In this document: positions 24,037-34,588 of the stretch, piece after piece | Numbering within the stretch: position 1 is the stretch's first letter | Layout of the letters: every line of letters begins with the position of its first letter | Source of the DNA: Bipolaris cookei | Lineage: Eukaryota > Ascomycota > Dothideomycetes > Pleosporales > Pleosporaceae | DNA length: 64,000 bases | Direction: 5' to 3' | Assembly: GCA_002286855.1 (NCBI GenBank) | Contig: NRSV01000029.1 | Coordinates: 62,832-126,831, forward strand | Translations under genes and position numbers: made by a program | The notes under the pieces: generated by a model | What the model saw: the letters and a program-made list of their open reading frames with translations, nothing else | What the model was told of the DNA's origin: nothing | Databases searched by the model: none

Positions 24037-27000
24037 ATGCCAGGCATTCTCATCATGAACCACACCGCGTCCGACGCTGCCACGGCCTCTCGCCATGGCG
24101 ACTCCAACACCGCTGCCGCCAATGGCGCGTCCGCTGCATCCACCGCGCTCGACAAGTACTCCCAGCTGCCTCCCGAAATCGCCCACATTGGCCCCGAGCA
24201 GTACAACGCTCTCTCAACCCTGCTGCTGCGCGTATCCCAGGAATCCTACAATGACTTGACCTCCATCCTGCAGAAAATGGCCGCCCTGCCCGTCGCGCCC
24301 ATGGCCAACGGCGCCCTCCCAAACGGTCTTGGCGTTGCCAACATGCAGGGAAACGCTGAATCCAACAAGAGGAAAAAACTCATGCTGCTCCAATTTGCGC
24401 AGGAGCAGCGCTCCAAATTCATCAAGCTGCTGGTCCTTACCGAATGGGGTAAGAAGGCCGCCTCGGACATCTCAAAGCTCATCGACATCTTTTCGTGGGC
24501 CGGTGCACACGCCCGTAACATGGATGCCGCCGATGACCAGCTCGAGCGGATCAAGATGCTCTCCAATATTGCCAGGGAAAACAACCCAGACATTGCGACT
24601 GCCCTCCAAGTGCTGTCCACCGGCAAGGCTTCCTGGATGCCAAGCCTCGACTACATCCCTCCCAAACCCATCTCCTCGGACGAAGCCCTAAAACTGCTGA
24701 GATATATGAACACCTCCCTCTCCATCCGCCTCAATGTGCACGAAAACTTACCGCGACACCTCCGCAACTGGCGTATCCACTCTGGCCGAGTTACCTTTAT
24801 CATTAAGGGCCGACTAGAATTCGATGTCATGTCGTTTGTTGAAGATGCATCGGAACAATGGTTTCTTATCGATTTGCGATTGCTCTTCACCCCAGCGCCC
24901 ACCGTGACCGTCGGAAGCCGTTTCTTCATGCAGCTCAAACAGCAGGCCGATTTTGTGCTCAAGGACAAGGGTCTTCCTGGCCTCTTTGACTTTTTGAACA
25001 ACTTCATTCTAACACACAAAATTTCGGTTCTGCGCTCACAGGCCGCTGCTCTTGTTCGTGCCGGGTGGGCAGGTTCCCTCAAGGTCGAACCCGTGCATCG
25101 TTTGCTTGTTGTACAATACTGGACTAGCAAGCCCGGCAAGAAGAACTGGATCGAAATCGGCGTCTCTAATAATAGGCTAAACAACGCTAAATTCTCGTGG
25201 AGAGGCCCGCCGATACCTTCTCTGACCACCCGATGGTTCCGCCAAGGAAAAGAAGTCAAGGATGCAAACTTTGCCTTTGATTGGACAAATCTTTCCATGG
25301 AAAAGGTCATCAAGCTGGTCATTGCACGCCACACTAGCGACATACTGCGATCCATAAAGGAGAGTATGAAGTCTGGAGTTGTTGCCGAGACAGATCTGTC
25401 CGAGGCCGAACCGGCAGATTGTAGGCTCAACGCAACCCTGGGGACAAAATCAGCCTCCATCACCTTGTCTTTGGAGCCAGTCACCGGCAACCACATTATA
25501 CGGCCGGCAAGTGCATTATCAGCACGGGCCGAGAATGCTTTCAACCTGGGTAGGGAGCCAGCACAGATGGCCCATGTAATGACACAAGTACTGGCAGGCA
25601 CCCTGCTTGGTTTGATTCAAAGAAATGCCCAACAGCTTGGATGGCAAACGGTTGCAAGGCAGTCATTAACTCTGCAAATAGTTAAGGCTGCCGTCAAGCT
25701 AGACGTCATCTCGTCAGTTCTCTATTGGCCTCGTGGATGGTCGCCAAACTGGGCTTTTGCAGCCATCATTGACTCTTCAGGAGAGTCATGGTGGGTCCTT
25801 GAAATTGGCTCCACTGGCAACCGTATTGAGCATGCAGAGCAAATCAGGATGAACAGGCCGGACAAGAGTCCCTTAATAATCAATCGAAGCACTCTAGCAA
25901 GTCTAGAAAGAATTGCTATACAAGTATTGTCCTTCCGTGTCACTGCACGCCAACTGGAGAAGGAGAAGAAAATGTATGCTTTGGAGGAAGAGTTGGGACA
26001 GACACCTGCTTCTGCACAAGGACGTCGCATCGCTCGCCGATGGGTCCTGCGTGTGCAAACGCCAGATCTTCTCACATCCAGAACAAGGCACGGCAAATGG
26101 CTCGAAGCAGATATCAAGATCACATGCGAAGGTCTACGAGTTGGTGGCCAGAATGTGTGGCACGTGGCGTCTGGAAAAATGGTCAAGTCCGTTGCCGCAG
26201 ATATGCACAAACTCATGGCTGCCTCACCACAAAAGGCATTCAAGTTCTCTGACGATGGTAACTTCAGGATTCTTCTTTCGACACCCTTTGGACAGGACAT
26301 ACTTGGGGAGCTGCGTGCACGATTACGGGATGTCAACCGCCTTCGTAGCTTCGCGACTACCCTCCAGAAACGCAGAATGCGCCTTGCATCATCCTCGCTA
26401 CAACGTGTCCAATTCTTTTACGGGCCCTTGCCATACACTGCCACGGTCAATTTTAGTTCGGAGAAGGAAGTCACAATCGAACTATCATCCAAGAACCCCC
26501 ATCATCGCATCCTCAATCTGCTCACTCATATTGCCAACGACCGCTTGCCTTCTTTCATGACCCTGGACCCCAATGATGCTAATGGGTTGGATCGTTTCTG
26601 CACGACTCTTGTTCTCACACGCCCCTTGTTCAAAGTCATCCGCGAAATCGAGCAACGGTCGCTTGGCAATCCTCAAAATCCCGCGATACACGTTCACTCC
26701 ATTCTTAAGTATCGCATTACTTATGAGAACCCCGTCTGCACCTTTGATGTGCGCCTTCAACCCAAGGACGACCAGGTGTTTTGGTTTGTCGAGGACAATC
26801 TACGTTCCAAAGATCCCAATGTTCTCCCTACGCCCGAACGTGGCCAGGGCCATAGGCGGCTTGACAATCTCCAAGAAAAGTTGAAGGAGTTGTTCAGTAG
26901 TAAAGGACCAGGGTGGTTTGGGACGCGCAATGGTATGGTTGCGGAGTTGGATGCGATTCCCGATGCGCTGCGCAAACTAGACGAATGTGTGTTGAGCTGC

Positions 27001-27188
27001 AAGATGGAAGGTGGATATGTCGCACCTCCGCCGCTCGAAAAGCCTGTACAGCAAGCTCAGAACCCTGGCCAAGGAATGTCCAAGACGAATGAAGTGCAGC
27101 AAGGGAATCAGCAACAGCAGCAGCAACAGCAACAGCAGGCAAGAATGCAACAGCAACAGCAGCAGCAACAGCAACAGCAGGCAAGAAT

Positions 27189-27230
<42 letters not shown>

Positions 27231-27414
27231 TCAGGTTCGTCAGCAACAACAAGGACAGCAACAGATACGGATGCAACAACCCAACCAACGGGTTCAGCAA
27301 CCAAACGGTAGACAACCACAACACATGCAGAACGCACGGCAGCACATGCAGCACCAACAAGGCCGTGGAGGTCGCCCAGGCCAGACGCAAAACAACGTCA
27401 TTGAAATCGATTAG
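24037..27414 (+). CDS. MED14: Mediator complex subunit 14 (MED14/Rgr1)
   Basis: MED14 is the backbone subunit joining the head, middle and tail of Mediator. The single open frame has 1,125 residues. The N-terminal Med14 region is clear: QLPPEIAHIGPEQYNALSTL, then RKKLMLLQFAQEQRSKFIKL, LVLTEWGKKAASDISKLIDI, and PKPISSDEALKLLRYMNTSL. The middle contains NWRIHSGRVTFIIKGRLEFD and further conserved blocks. Residues about 1025-1075 are a glutamine tract coded by mixed CAG/CAA, interrupted by two near-identical QARMQ units, and the protein ends in a Gln/Asn/Arg-rich tail. A second ATG at 24055 is possible, but the MPG-type start at 24037 fits this family. The filamentous-fungal protein usually has about 1,100 residues, so this looks complete and intronless. 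Confidence 0.92.
27110..27235 (+). repeat. CAG/CAA polyglutamine tract within MED14
   Basis: Mixed CAG and CAA codons make three glutamine runs separated by two copies of a caggcaagaatgcaa unit, which suggests unit duplication or slippage. Confidence 0.9.
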
Positions 27415-28516
27415 GAATACATATCCGATTTCAAATTTGACAATGGTCCTTTCTCTCATCGCTACTTTATTTGACGCTTCTTCTTTCCTCCATTCAATGT
27501 ACTATTTTCCTTTGGTCGTCAAGGGAAACCTCTATCCTACGCGCTTTTATTCAGTCCTTGGTGTTTCGGTCCTGCATTGGGAGAGCGATGCAATGGAGGT
27601 AACCTGATGTAATTTTTTCATCCCTTGTATTTTTGGTTCTTCAAGCTTTTTTTATCTCCTGTCTTCAGCGATTCCCCCCGTCCCTTGCGCAGATGGTGTT
27701 TAGGGCGTTTTTTTACGCACGAACGCGTGTGGTCGATAGACTGGATTTTGGTAGCTTTTTTTGAATTGGGTTTAATGGATGTGGTATAGGTATCACTAGT
27801 CAGTCATGATTGCGTATGGTGGGAATAGTATTGTGTGAAGAAGATATCAATAGTGCAACATATATACAAGGAATATGAGAGTTTGCTAACATGTCAACGC
27901 GAGTATTTGATAGAAACAACTCCATGTATTGTATCAAATTCCAAGCTGTGCATCTACTAGCGGTTACCAGAGTTTGATGCTGCTCTTCCGTTCAGGAGTT
28001 TTCTTCGCCTGGTCAACGGAAAAAAGAGGAAGAGGACATATCGTACACTTGCATATGCAGTCCACACAAATAGCGTTGTCACACTAAAATAAACATCCTT
28101 GACTTCATTAATACAGAATCCTGAATATCGATTCCCAGCTCCCTGCATCATCTGGACTGCCATGGTCCTTTTTGCCTCTCACTATCTGCTGCATTTCTGT
28201 ATCCTTTCTTTTGGGGGAAACAATGACACAGCGTGACTGCGAAGGTGAAGGCAAGTGAGAAATTGGTGGTGAGATGATAGGGGTTGGAGTGACTTGTGAT
28301 CTTGTTTGTTTCTAGAGGGGATGAAGAGCGATATGAAGGTGGTTTTCAGTTTTTCTTTTACCTGAGTATATGAATAGGTGAGAGATGGGCAGGTGACGGT
28401 AACTCACTTTCCCTTCGTCGCCAAGCCGCTGTAGTCACTTCTTGTCCCAGTCCTCCCCTACACATATATAAGGCACTTGATACGACGGTTCAGTATCAAC
28501 AAACTCCAAAAGAAGC
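27415..28516. other. Intergenic region downstream of MED14
   Basis: About 1.1 kb, including the MED14 3' end. A 68-codon minus-strand ORF (28163-27957) has one hydrophobic stretch but no recognisable family, so I do not call it. A TATA-like tatataag lies at 28464-28471, about 50 bp before the start of the next gene. Confidence 0.4.
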
Positions 28517-29309
28517 ATGTCAGTTCCCATGGGCCAGACCAACGACCACGTGGAGCCCAGCGAGCTTGCTCTTCAAGCGGCAAGCGCTGACCTATCCAGC
28601 ACTTCATGGTTGGATAGCTCCATCCTGGTGAGTCTACCTCAGTACTATATCTCCTCTACTGACGGTTTCAGGTCGAGAAGGTCAAGATCCCAAAGGAAAT
28701 CAGTCTAGGGAACTGTCGCCTTCTCTATGGCAGCGAGCGCGGCAAATTCTACGGTATCACAAACCCACATCATCCTTGCAAATCCCCCCAAGCTCACATG
28801 TAGGAAAAAGACATTGTGGTCTGCGAGGATGAGAACACAAAATCGTTCGGCGCAGTCCTCACTTGCAACTAAGATAATCAAACCAAGCTCCTACGCACAG
28901 CCACAAGCACTAGTCCCGTCAATGCCGTACGCAACCTGGTCTGCAACCTACAGAAAGATACAGCAAAGCTCTTTAGTAAGACATTCCCTTCTCACTTTTT
29001 GACTCTTCAGATAACTAATAGTCTGTCACAGTCAAGTACAGTGTTGGGTCCCAGCTAGAAGGCCAACAAGGCCACACCGACAAGGACACCGGAGAGTTTC
29101 AACTCTGGCGCACGGCCTATGACAAGCGGATTAGTGGTCCAGACGACGACACCATGGGTCTCGTGAAGACTTGGAGCGACGTTCCTGGTGCATCCGGTAG
29201 GTACACCCCCCGTCATCCGAGGAATGGTGGCGCGAATAGGTATGAGCGCAGAGCTATGGAGCAGATGGATCGCCAGCCGGATATCTTAAGCTATGACGAG
29301 GAGTTGTAG
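28517..29309 (+). CDS. Hypothetical protein, unrecognised; third exon uncertain
   Basis: I do not recognise this protein. The best in-frame model has exons 28517-28627, 28672-28753, 28874-28975 and 29032-29309 (190 residues). Introns 1 and 3 are ordinary: 44 bp (gtgagt...tttcag) and 56 bp (gtaaga...cacag). The middle is odd. The same frame reads sensibly from 28811 (DIVVCEDENTKSFGAVLTCN) but meets TAA at 28870-28872, directly before the exon that continues DNQTKLLRTATSTSPVNAV. Either a 120 bp intron ends with the weak acceptor ctaag at 28873, or the gene carries a nonsense codon. The C-terminal part (GEFQLWRTAYDKRISGPDD; MEQMDRQPDILSYDEEL) is hydrophilic. There is no signal peptide, membrane helix or known motif. 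Confidence 0.5.
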
Positions 29310-29727
29310 GAGGGAATTGTAAAGAGATTACTCTATGAGATATCTGCAGGTATGGTCATGTTTCAGGTAAGGAGTGAGGGCATATGCGATGAGGCAAAGG
29401 GGATTCTTTGAGGGTTCAAGCCCATGAAGTTATCAACGTCTACATCTACTTTCAGGAGGATGAGCCAGGGATACGTGGTATATCAGCGTAATGGAATCAA
29501 AGTTCTGAAACTCTTCAAATAGTCCAGATGTATCGTGTCATGCGTTAGTTGTAACATCGCTGTCAAAGACCCATCAGAGACTCAACGATGATAGCGGCAG
29601 TGTCGCGTGCGCACGTGATGTCGAGATTGGCATGGTCACAGCGTCCGCGTCATGACGTACCATACTCGCCTGGCATAAGACAACATTGTTTATTTGCTAA
29701 TACATTGCGCAGGAATACACTCACAAT

Positions 29728-32376
29728 ATGAACAGCCCGTCGAAGCGTAGAAAGAAGAATGATGGGTCAGGAAAGCCAGTTCATAGCTTAGACTATTTCT
29801 TCGCAAAGCAAACGGCAAAAGCGATACCCAAGGATGCGCCTACGGATTCTACGTCCAATGCAGCGCCTGCAGAGCAAGATCACTCGAGATTGACGGATGA
29901 AGAACTTGCCCGCAAACTCCAGGAACAATGGGACAAGGAAGATCGAGAAACGGGCCAGAATGCGGCGCCTGTAAGCTCAAATGAGTTGTATAAAGAGCCG
30001 GAGAAGCCTACTACGAATACGAGGACGAATGAAGGTTCAGGCAATGTAAAGAAATCTGAATCACCAGCCCGTTATGTTGCTATAGAGGACATACCCGAAC
30101 TCGCACCTGGGCCGAAGAAAAATACTCTCACGCTACAATCAACCGCATCCGAAGAAGATACAATAACCGCAAATATACCTTTCGACCAAAGCCCGCTTGA
30201 ATTTGATCCTGCGGAATATATACCCGACTTAAAAAAGCATTGGGTAACAGATGGAGGTCATGCAACCTATGCTCTTCTGACAAGATGCTTCATTCTGATC
30301 AATAGCACCACGAGTCGCATCAAGATTGTAGATACTCTTGTCAACTTACTACGGACAATCATTGAGAGCGACTCAAGCAGCCTACTCCCGGCTGTCTGGC
30401 TTTCCATGAACGCAATATCGCCACCGTACATTGATCTTGAGCTAGGACTCGGAGGGTCTGCAATCTCCAAGGCGTTGAAGAAGGTGTGTGGACTAGACAA
30501 CGCAAGCTTGAAGGCCTTGAGCAGCAAGCACGGAGATGCTGGCGATGTGGCATTCGAAGCAAAGAAGAAGCAGTCATTTACCCTTCGCAAACCAAAACCC
30601 TTGACCATCAAGAGCGTTTTCGACTCGTTGGTCAGGATTGCAAATAGCAAGGGAAATGGCAGTGTTGAAAACAAACAGAAAATTGTCGAGAGACTAATCC
30701 AAGATGCGAGAGGTGCGGAAGAAAGTCGCTATGTCGTACGAACCTTGGTGCAGCATTTGCGCATAGGCGCCGTCAAGACCACGATGCTAATTGCATTATC
30801 ACGAGCATTCATGTTGTCGAAGCCTCCAGGCGCTAAATTCGAGACACGCAACCGAAAAGTCATGGCGAAAATGAAGAAAGAGGAGCTGGTTGAAATTTAC
30901 AGCAGGAATGAGGAAATCGTCAAAGCATGCTTTGCCCGGAGACCAAACTACAACGACCTCATACCCGTACTTCTTGAGATTGGTGTCTGCTATGAGCTGC
31001 TTGTGCGTTGCGGGCTGGCCCTTCATGTTCCTCTTCGGCCCATGCTGGGTAGCATCACGCGTGACATGGGCGAGATGCTCACCAAGCTGCAAGGCCGAGA
31101 TTTCGCTTGCGAATACAAGTATGATGGGCAGAGAGCACAGGTCCATTGCGACACGAAGGGCAGGGTCACAATCTTTTCGCGACACCTGGAAGTCATGACG
31201 GACAAGTATCCCGACTTGGTGGCGCTGGTACCCAAGATACGAGGCGAGGGTGTGTCGAGCTTTATCCTTGAAGGTGAAGTGGTAGCAGTTGATCGAGAGA
31301 GTGGTGATCTCAAGCCGTTTCAGACACTAGCCAACCGCGCAAGAAAAGATGTGGTAATCGGTGCGGTAACAATCGACGTCTGTCTCTTTGCATTCGACCT
31401 CATGTACCTCAATGGCGAGGAACTTCTTAACCGACCCTTTAGGGAGCGAAGATCGCTACTCCGAAGCCTGTTTGTCGAGATCCCCCACCACTTTACCTGG
31501 GTCAAAAGTCTTGACGCCACATCTGCCGACGTGGAAGCCGTCCAGTCCTTCTTCCAAGGCGCCCTAGACATCAAATGCGAAGGCATAATGGTCAAAGTCC
31601 TCGACAATCTCCCCAACCCGGATCTCCTCGCCGAAATAGATGAACCCGGTCTCGAAAAGACGCCCTCGCTGCCTCCTACACCGAAGAAAAAGAAACTCAA
31701 CAAGTCAAAAGCAAAAGCAAAATCCGCAGATATCGAAACAGACGCGCACAAAGTCTCGGGCCGCCGCAAAGCCCTTCTTTCCACATACGAGCCCGATAAA
31801 CGCCTCGACTCATGGCTCAAAGTGAAGAAAGACTACAGCACCACCTCTGAAACCCTCGACCTAATCCCCATCGCGGCGTTCCACGGGTCAGGCAGAAAAG
31901 CAGCATGGTGGTCCCCGATCCTACTCGCAATCCGCAACGCAGAAACGGGCCAACTCGAGGCAGTCACAAAGTGCATGTCTGGCTTCACAGACGCCTTTTA
32001 TAAAGCCAACCGCGCCAAGTACGATCCCGGAGATCCCGACTCGACTACCGTGTTACCCGGTAAGCCACACTATGTGGAGTACAATGGTGGGGCGGGCACG
32101 CCGGCCGTGTGGTTTGAGCCACAGGAGGTGTGGGAAGTGGCTTATGCGGATTTGACGCTCAGTCCCACGTACACAGCTGCGATTGGGCTGGTGAGTGATG
32201 AACGTGGGCTGAGTACAAGGTTTCCGCGGTTCCTGCGAGTGAGGGAAGATAAGAGTATCGAGGAGGCGACAGAAGCGGATGAGTTGGCGAGTTTGTATAG
32301 AAAGCAGGAGGCCAAGGCGCCAAAGAAGGACGATAGTGGTGGTGGGAGAGAAGTGGAAGATGAGGATATGGAGTAG
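29728..32376 (+). CDS. CDC9: DNA ligase I (CDC9 family)
   Basis: This ATP-dependent ligase seals Okazaki fragments and excision-repair nicks. The single exon has 882 residues. A PCNA-binding-like box lies at the N-terminus (SLDYFFAKQ, residues about 20-28), without the usual Gln at its first position. Residues about 52-70 (RLTDEELARKLQEQWDKED) resemble a ubiquitin-interacting helix; this is inference. The DNA-binding domain spans about 150-420. The adenylation motif EYKYDGQRAQ puts the nucleotidyl Lys at about residue 464. Other motifs are ILEGEVVAVD, LFAFDLMYLNGE, CEGIMVK and SWLKVKKDY. A Lys-rich insertion (TPKKKKLNKSKAKAKS) separates CEGIMVK from SWLKVKKDY. The OB domain closes the protein. 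The first Met gives a possible nuclear form (KRRKK); a mitochondrial leader is not obvious. Confidence 0.95.
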   Translation: MNSPSKRRKKNDGSGKPVHSLDYFFAKQTAKAIPKDAPTDSTSNAAPAEQDHSRLTDEELARKLQEQWDKEDRETGQNAAPVSSNELYKEPEKPTTNTRTNEGSGNVKKSESPARYVAIEDIPELAPGPKKNTLTLQSTASEEDTITANIPFDQSPLEFDPAEYIPDLKKHWVTDGGHATYALLTRCFILINSTTSRIKIVDTLVNLLRTIIESDSSSLLPAVWLSMNAISPPYIDLELGLGGSAISKALKKVCGLDNASLKALSSKHGDAGDVAFEAKKKQSFTLRKPKPLTIKSVFDSLVRIANSKGNGSVENKQKIVERLIQDARGAEESRYVVRTLVQHLRIGAVKTTMLIALSRAFMLSKPPGAKFETRNRKVMAKMKKEELVEIYSRNEEIVKACFARRPNYNDLIPVLLEIGVCYELLVRCGLALHVPLRPMLGSITRDMGEMLTKLQGRDFACEYKYDGQRAQVHCDTKGRVTIFSRHLEVMTDKYPDLVALVPKIRGEGVSSFILEGEVVAVDRESGDLKPFQTLANRARKDVVIGAVTIDVCLFAFDLMYLNGEELLNRPFRERRSLLRSLFVEIPHHFTWVKSLDATSADVEAVQSFFQGALDIKCEGIMVKVLDNLPNPDLLAEIDEPGLEKTPSLPPTPKKKKLNKSKAKAKSADIETDAHKVSGRRKALLSTYEPDKRLDSWLKVKKDYSTTSETLDLIPIAAFHGSGRKAAWWSPILLAIRNAETGQLEAVTKCMSGFTDAFYKANRAKYDPGDPDSTTVLPGKPHYVEYNGGAGTPAVWFEPQEVWEVAYADLTLSPTYTAAIGLVSDERGLSTRFPRFLRVREDKSIEEATEADELASLYRKQEAKAPKKDDSGGGREVEDEDME

Positions 32377-32798
32377 GAAACATCGTCACTTTGATAATAC
32401 TGTCCTCGATACCCCCCCTTCTCACTATGTTAGTAGGCACGCAAGGTGGAACATGTTGTAGTGAAAAACAATCTTTAATTGACTATGATTAGAAGACTGA
32501 TGTCTTGGTTGTCTTGTACGAACTATCCTCCATCACCCTGCCAGCACCTGATACATCAGCGTACAAAGCCTCCGATACCTGCATCTGTTCCTCTAAGAGA
32601 AATCGAGATACGGGGAAACCATGAGTCTTCCGCGGGATACTTGCTATGCCGTACCGCATCTCAGCAGCGTGGATCGTGTGTGCTACGCATCCGACATACC
32701 GGCATGCTCCTCCTCCGCCGTACGAGTCTCGTTGTCGTCAGGCTCGAAGCGGTCGCTCGGCGTGAGGAGCGGCGGTAGGCATAGCGTATTCGACGCTG
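32377..32798. other. Convergent intergenic region, DNA ligase / eIF1
   Basis: 422 bp between 3' ends. No gene or repeat is supported. Confidence 0.5.
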
Positions 32799-33299
32799 TT
32801 AGAAACCGTGAACCTTGATGGTCTTGCCATCAAGGCCGAGGCCTTCCTTCTTGTCGGTCAAGAAGTCCATAACATCTTTGCGTTGATCACCCTGCAACTG
32901 GATCACCTCTCCCATCTCACTGTCTGCGACGACTGTGCCATTGCAAGCAAACTTCTTTTTGATGACTTTAAGAATCTTCTTCTGATCAAACTTCTTGGGT
33001 AGGCCTTGGACCGTAGTTAGAGTCTTACGACCATTGCGTTCTGTGGTGCATTGACGTCAGCCTTGCGCGATTTGTTAGGGTCGGACCAGGGGGTTCCGGT
33101 CAGCGGATTGGCGACCACGGCCGATGTCGCGGTGAGTGCGGGCATCGTGTGAGATGCCACAACGTGGAGAGAAGGGAGAACACGTACGTTGAATACGGAT
33201 ATGGATGTAGTTCTGCTGAGTAGACTTTACTTCGCCTCCAGCATCGTCGACCTCCGCGAACGGATCGAAGGACTTGAGATTCTGGATGTCCGTGGTCAT
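32799..33299 (-). CDS. SUI1: Translation initiation factor eIF1 (SUI1)
   Basis: eIF1 sits near the ribosomal P site and enforces start-codon fidelity. Exon 1 is 33299-33188 and exon 2 is 33040-32799; the 147 bp intron (gtacgt...cacag) completes a Gln codon. The product has 117 residues. The sequence reads IQNLKSFDPFAEVDD, QNYIHIRIQQRNGRKTL, TTVQGLPKKFDQKKILK, VIKKKFACNGTV, EMGEVIQLQGDQRKDV, and GLDGKTIKVHGF, which is the whole SUI1 domain. The open frame extends upstream of the chosen ATG without homology, so 33299 is taken as the start; eIF1 is known to autoregulate through its own start context, but nothing here lets me judge that. Confidence 0.94.
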
Positions 33300-34588
33300 G
33301 AAATCGACTGTCGCGATCTGCTGGTGTATGGAGAGGGCGAGCGTTGGAAAGTCGCGGAGAAGCGGGTGGAAGCAGAGTAGAGGAGTGGGTGTGAGAGAAG
33401 AGGAGAGAGGTGGCCTGGGGTGGTTGAGGGTATTAAGCGGCCCAAGGGTGGCGAGTGCACCTGGGCACCAACGCGGCCAACAGGGGCGCCCCATGGCGGT
33501 CTAAGCCCCACTGCCAAGCCATGCAGCCACCGCTCTGGGCTAACTGCATGTGACAGCACCATAGCACTACCACGACAGTTGCTAGCATCTTCTATCCATT
33601 CACCGGGCCGCTCGCGTATCATTATTTTATCCCATCGCTCATCACCCGCTTAGTCACCATCCTGCCCATCTCAGATGATCAATGCCAACCTACTAGGTGT
33701 CGAAAGCATGACACCTTGTCATCATGACGTTTCATGTCTCTGTCGCGCTACTGCTACGATGAAGCGCCTCCACATTGCGGGATCGCCTACCAGGAACATT
33801 TAGGACCGCCTGATTCCCCAGAAAGATGCTGCGCACAAAGAGTACGAGAGTCTGGACCGTTCCGGTTTCATCCGAGTGTTGCTACATGTTCCATTGTCGC
33901 GAAAGGCTCGGGATAGCGAAATGATTCGTCTCTGGCGACTGAGAACGTTTCAACATCAATGACCTCCACCCATGCATCTTCGATGCAAGCACCCAGCCCA
34001 TTTGGACACGACTCCTGGCCATAGTTGTGCATAACGCTATACTTTGTATAGTATTTGCAATCACAATATCGTATTCTGATTTCTCGACAGCCTTCGTTGC
34101 CATGCTATCAAATCAGTCGACTTAACTCTGCAGATACCTATCTTGCCTTGACCTCGGCGCTGTCACTGCCTAGTTGTTCGGTCAAACTTCAACATGGTGG
34201 CCGTTTACTGTAGCCTAACTATCCTTAGCGTCGTTTGCGAATCATGTTAGAAACATGCCAAGTATGAGTGGATAATCACGGCGGCTGAAACGATACCAGC
34301 ACCATCTTGTAGTTTTTGCCATGTCCTTCTGTCCTTCTGTTATTACTCTCCTTCTATCAGTCCCCTTCATTTTTCAGTGCATTGTGATTGGGCTCATCTC
34401 GATTGTTTGCCGTCACCATGCGCCTTTAAACGTTTTTTATAATTCTTTCATTTTCCTATTCGTGCTGGCACGCTTCTCTTAATACTAATACTGCATGCTT
34501 CAAGTGTCAAGCTGTCAGACAAATTTCTTTTTGCTCTCGCTAGAGGCCTCGAGATTTTAGACCTACTATCTTGATCGTCTTTGGAAAG
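33300..34588. other. Divergent intergenic region, eIF1 / S41-like protease
   Basis: About 1.29 kb. No supported gene. The last 250 bp before 34589 are T-rich. Confidence 0.5.

Noticed and set aside
24651..25601. 316-codon minus-strand ORF antisense to MED14
   Set aside because: It lies wholly inside the MED14 coding exon and shows no motif; it is an antisense shadow.
27957..28163. 68-codon minus-strand ORF with a hydrophobic stretch
   Set aside because: It is short, in an AT-rich 3' region, with no family support or splice context.
29405..29430. T-arm-like GGGTTCAAGCCC word
   Set aside because: I could not find a matching acceptor stem, D-arm or anticodon arm around it, so no tRNA is called. 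No convincing tRNA or rRNA gene was seen elsewhere by eye; a covariance-model search would settle this.
33075..33494. Longer eIF1 frame starting at 33494
   Set aside because: The added N-terminal residues are unlike any eIF1, and the conserved protein begins at the ATG at 33299.
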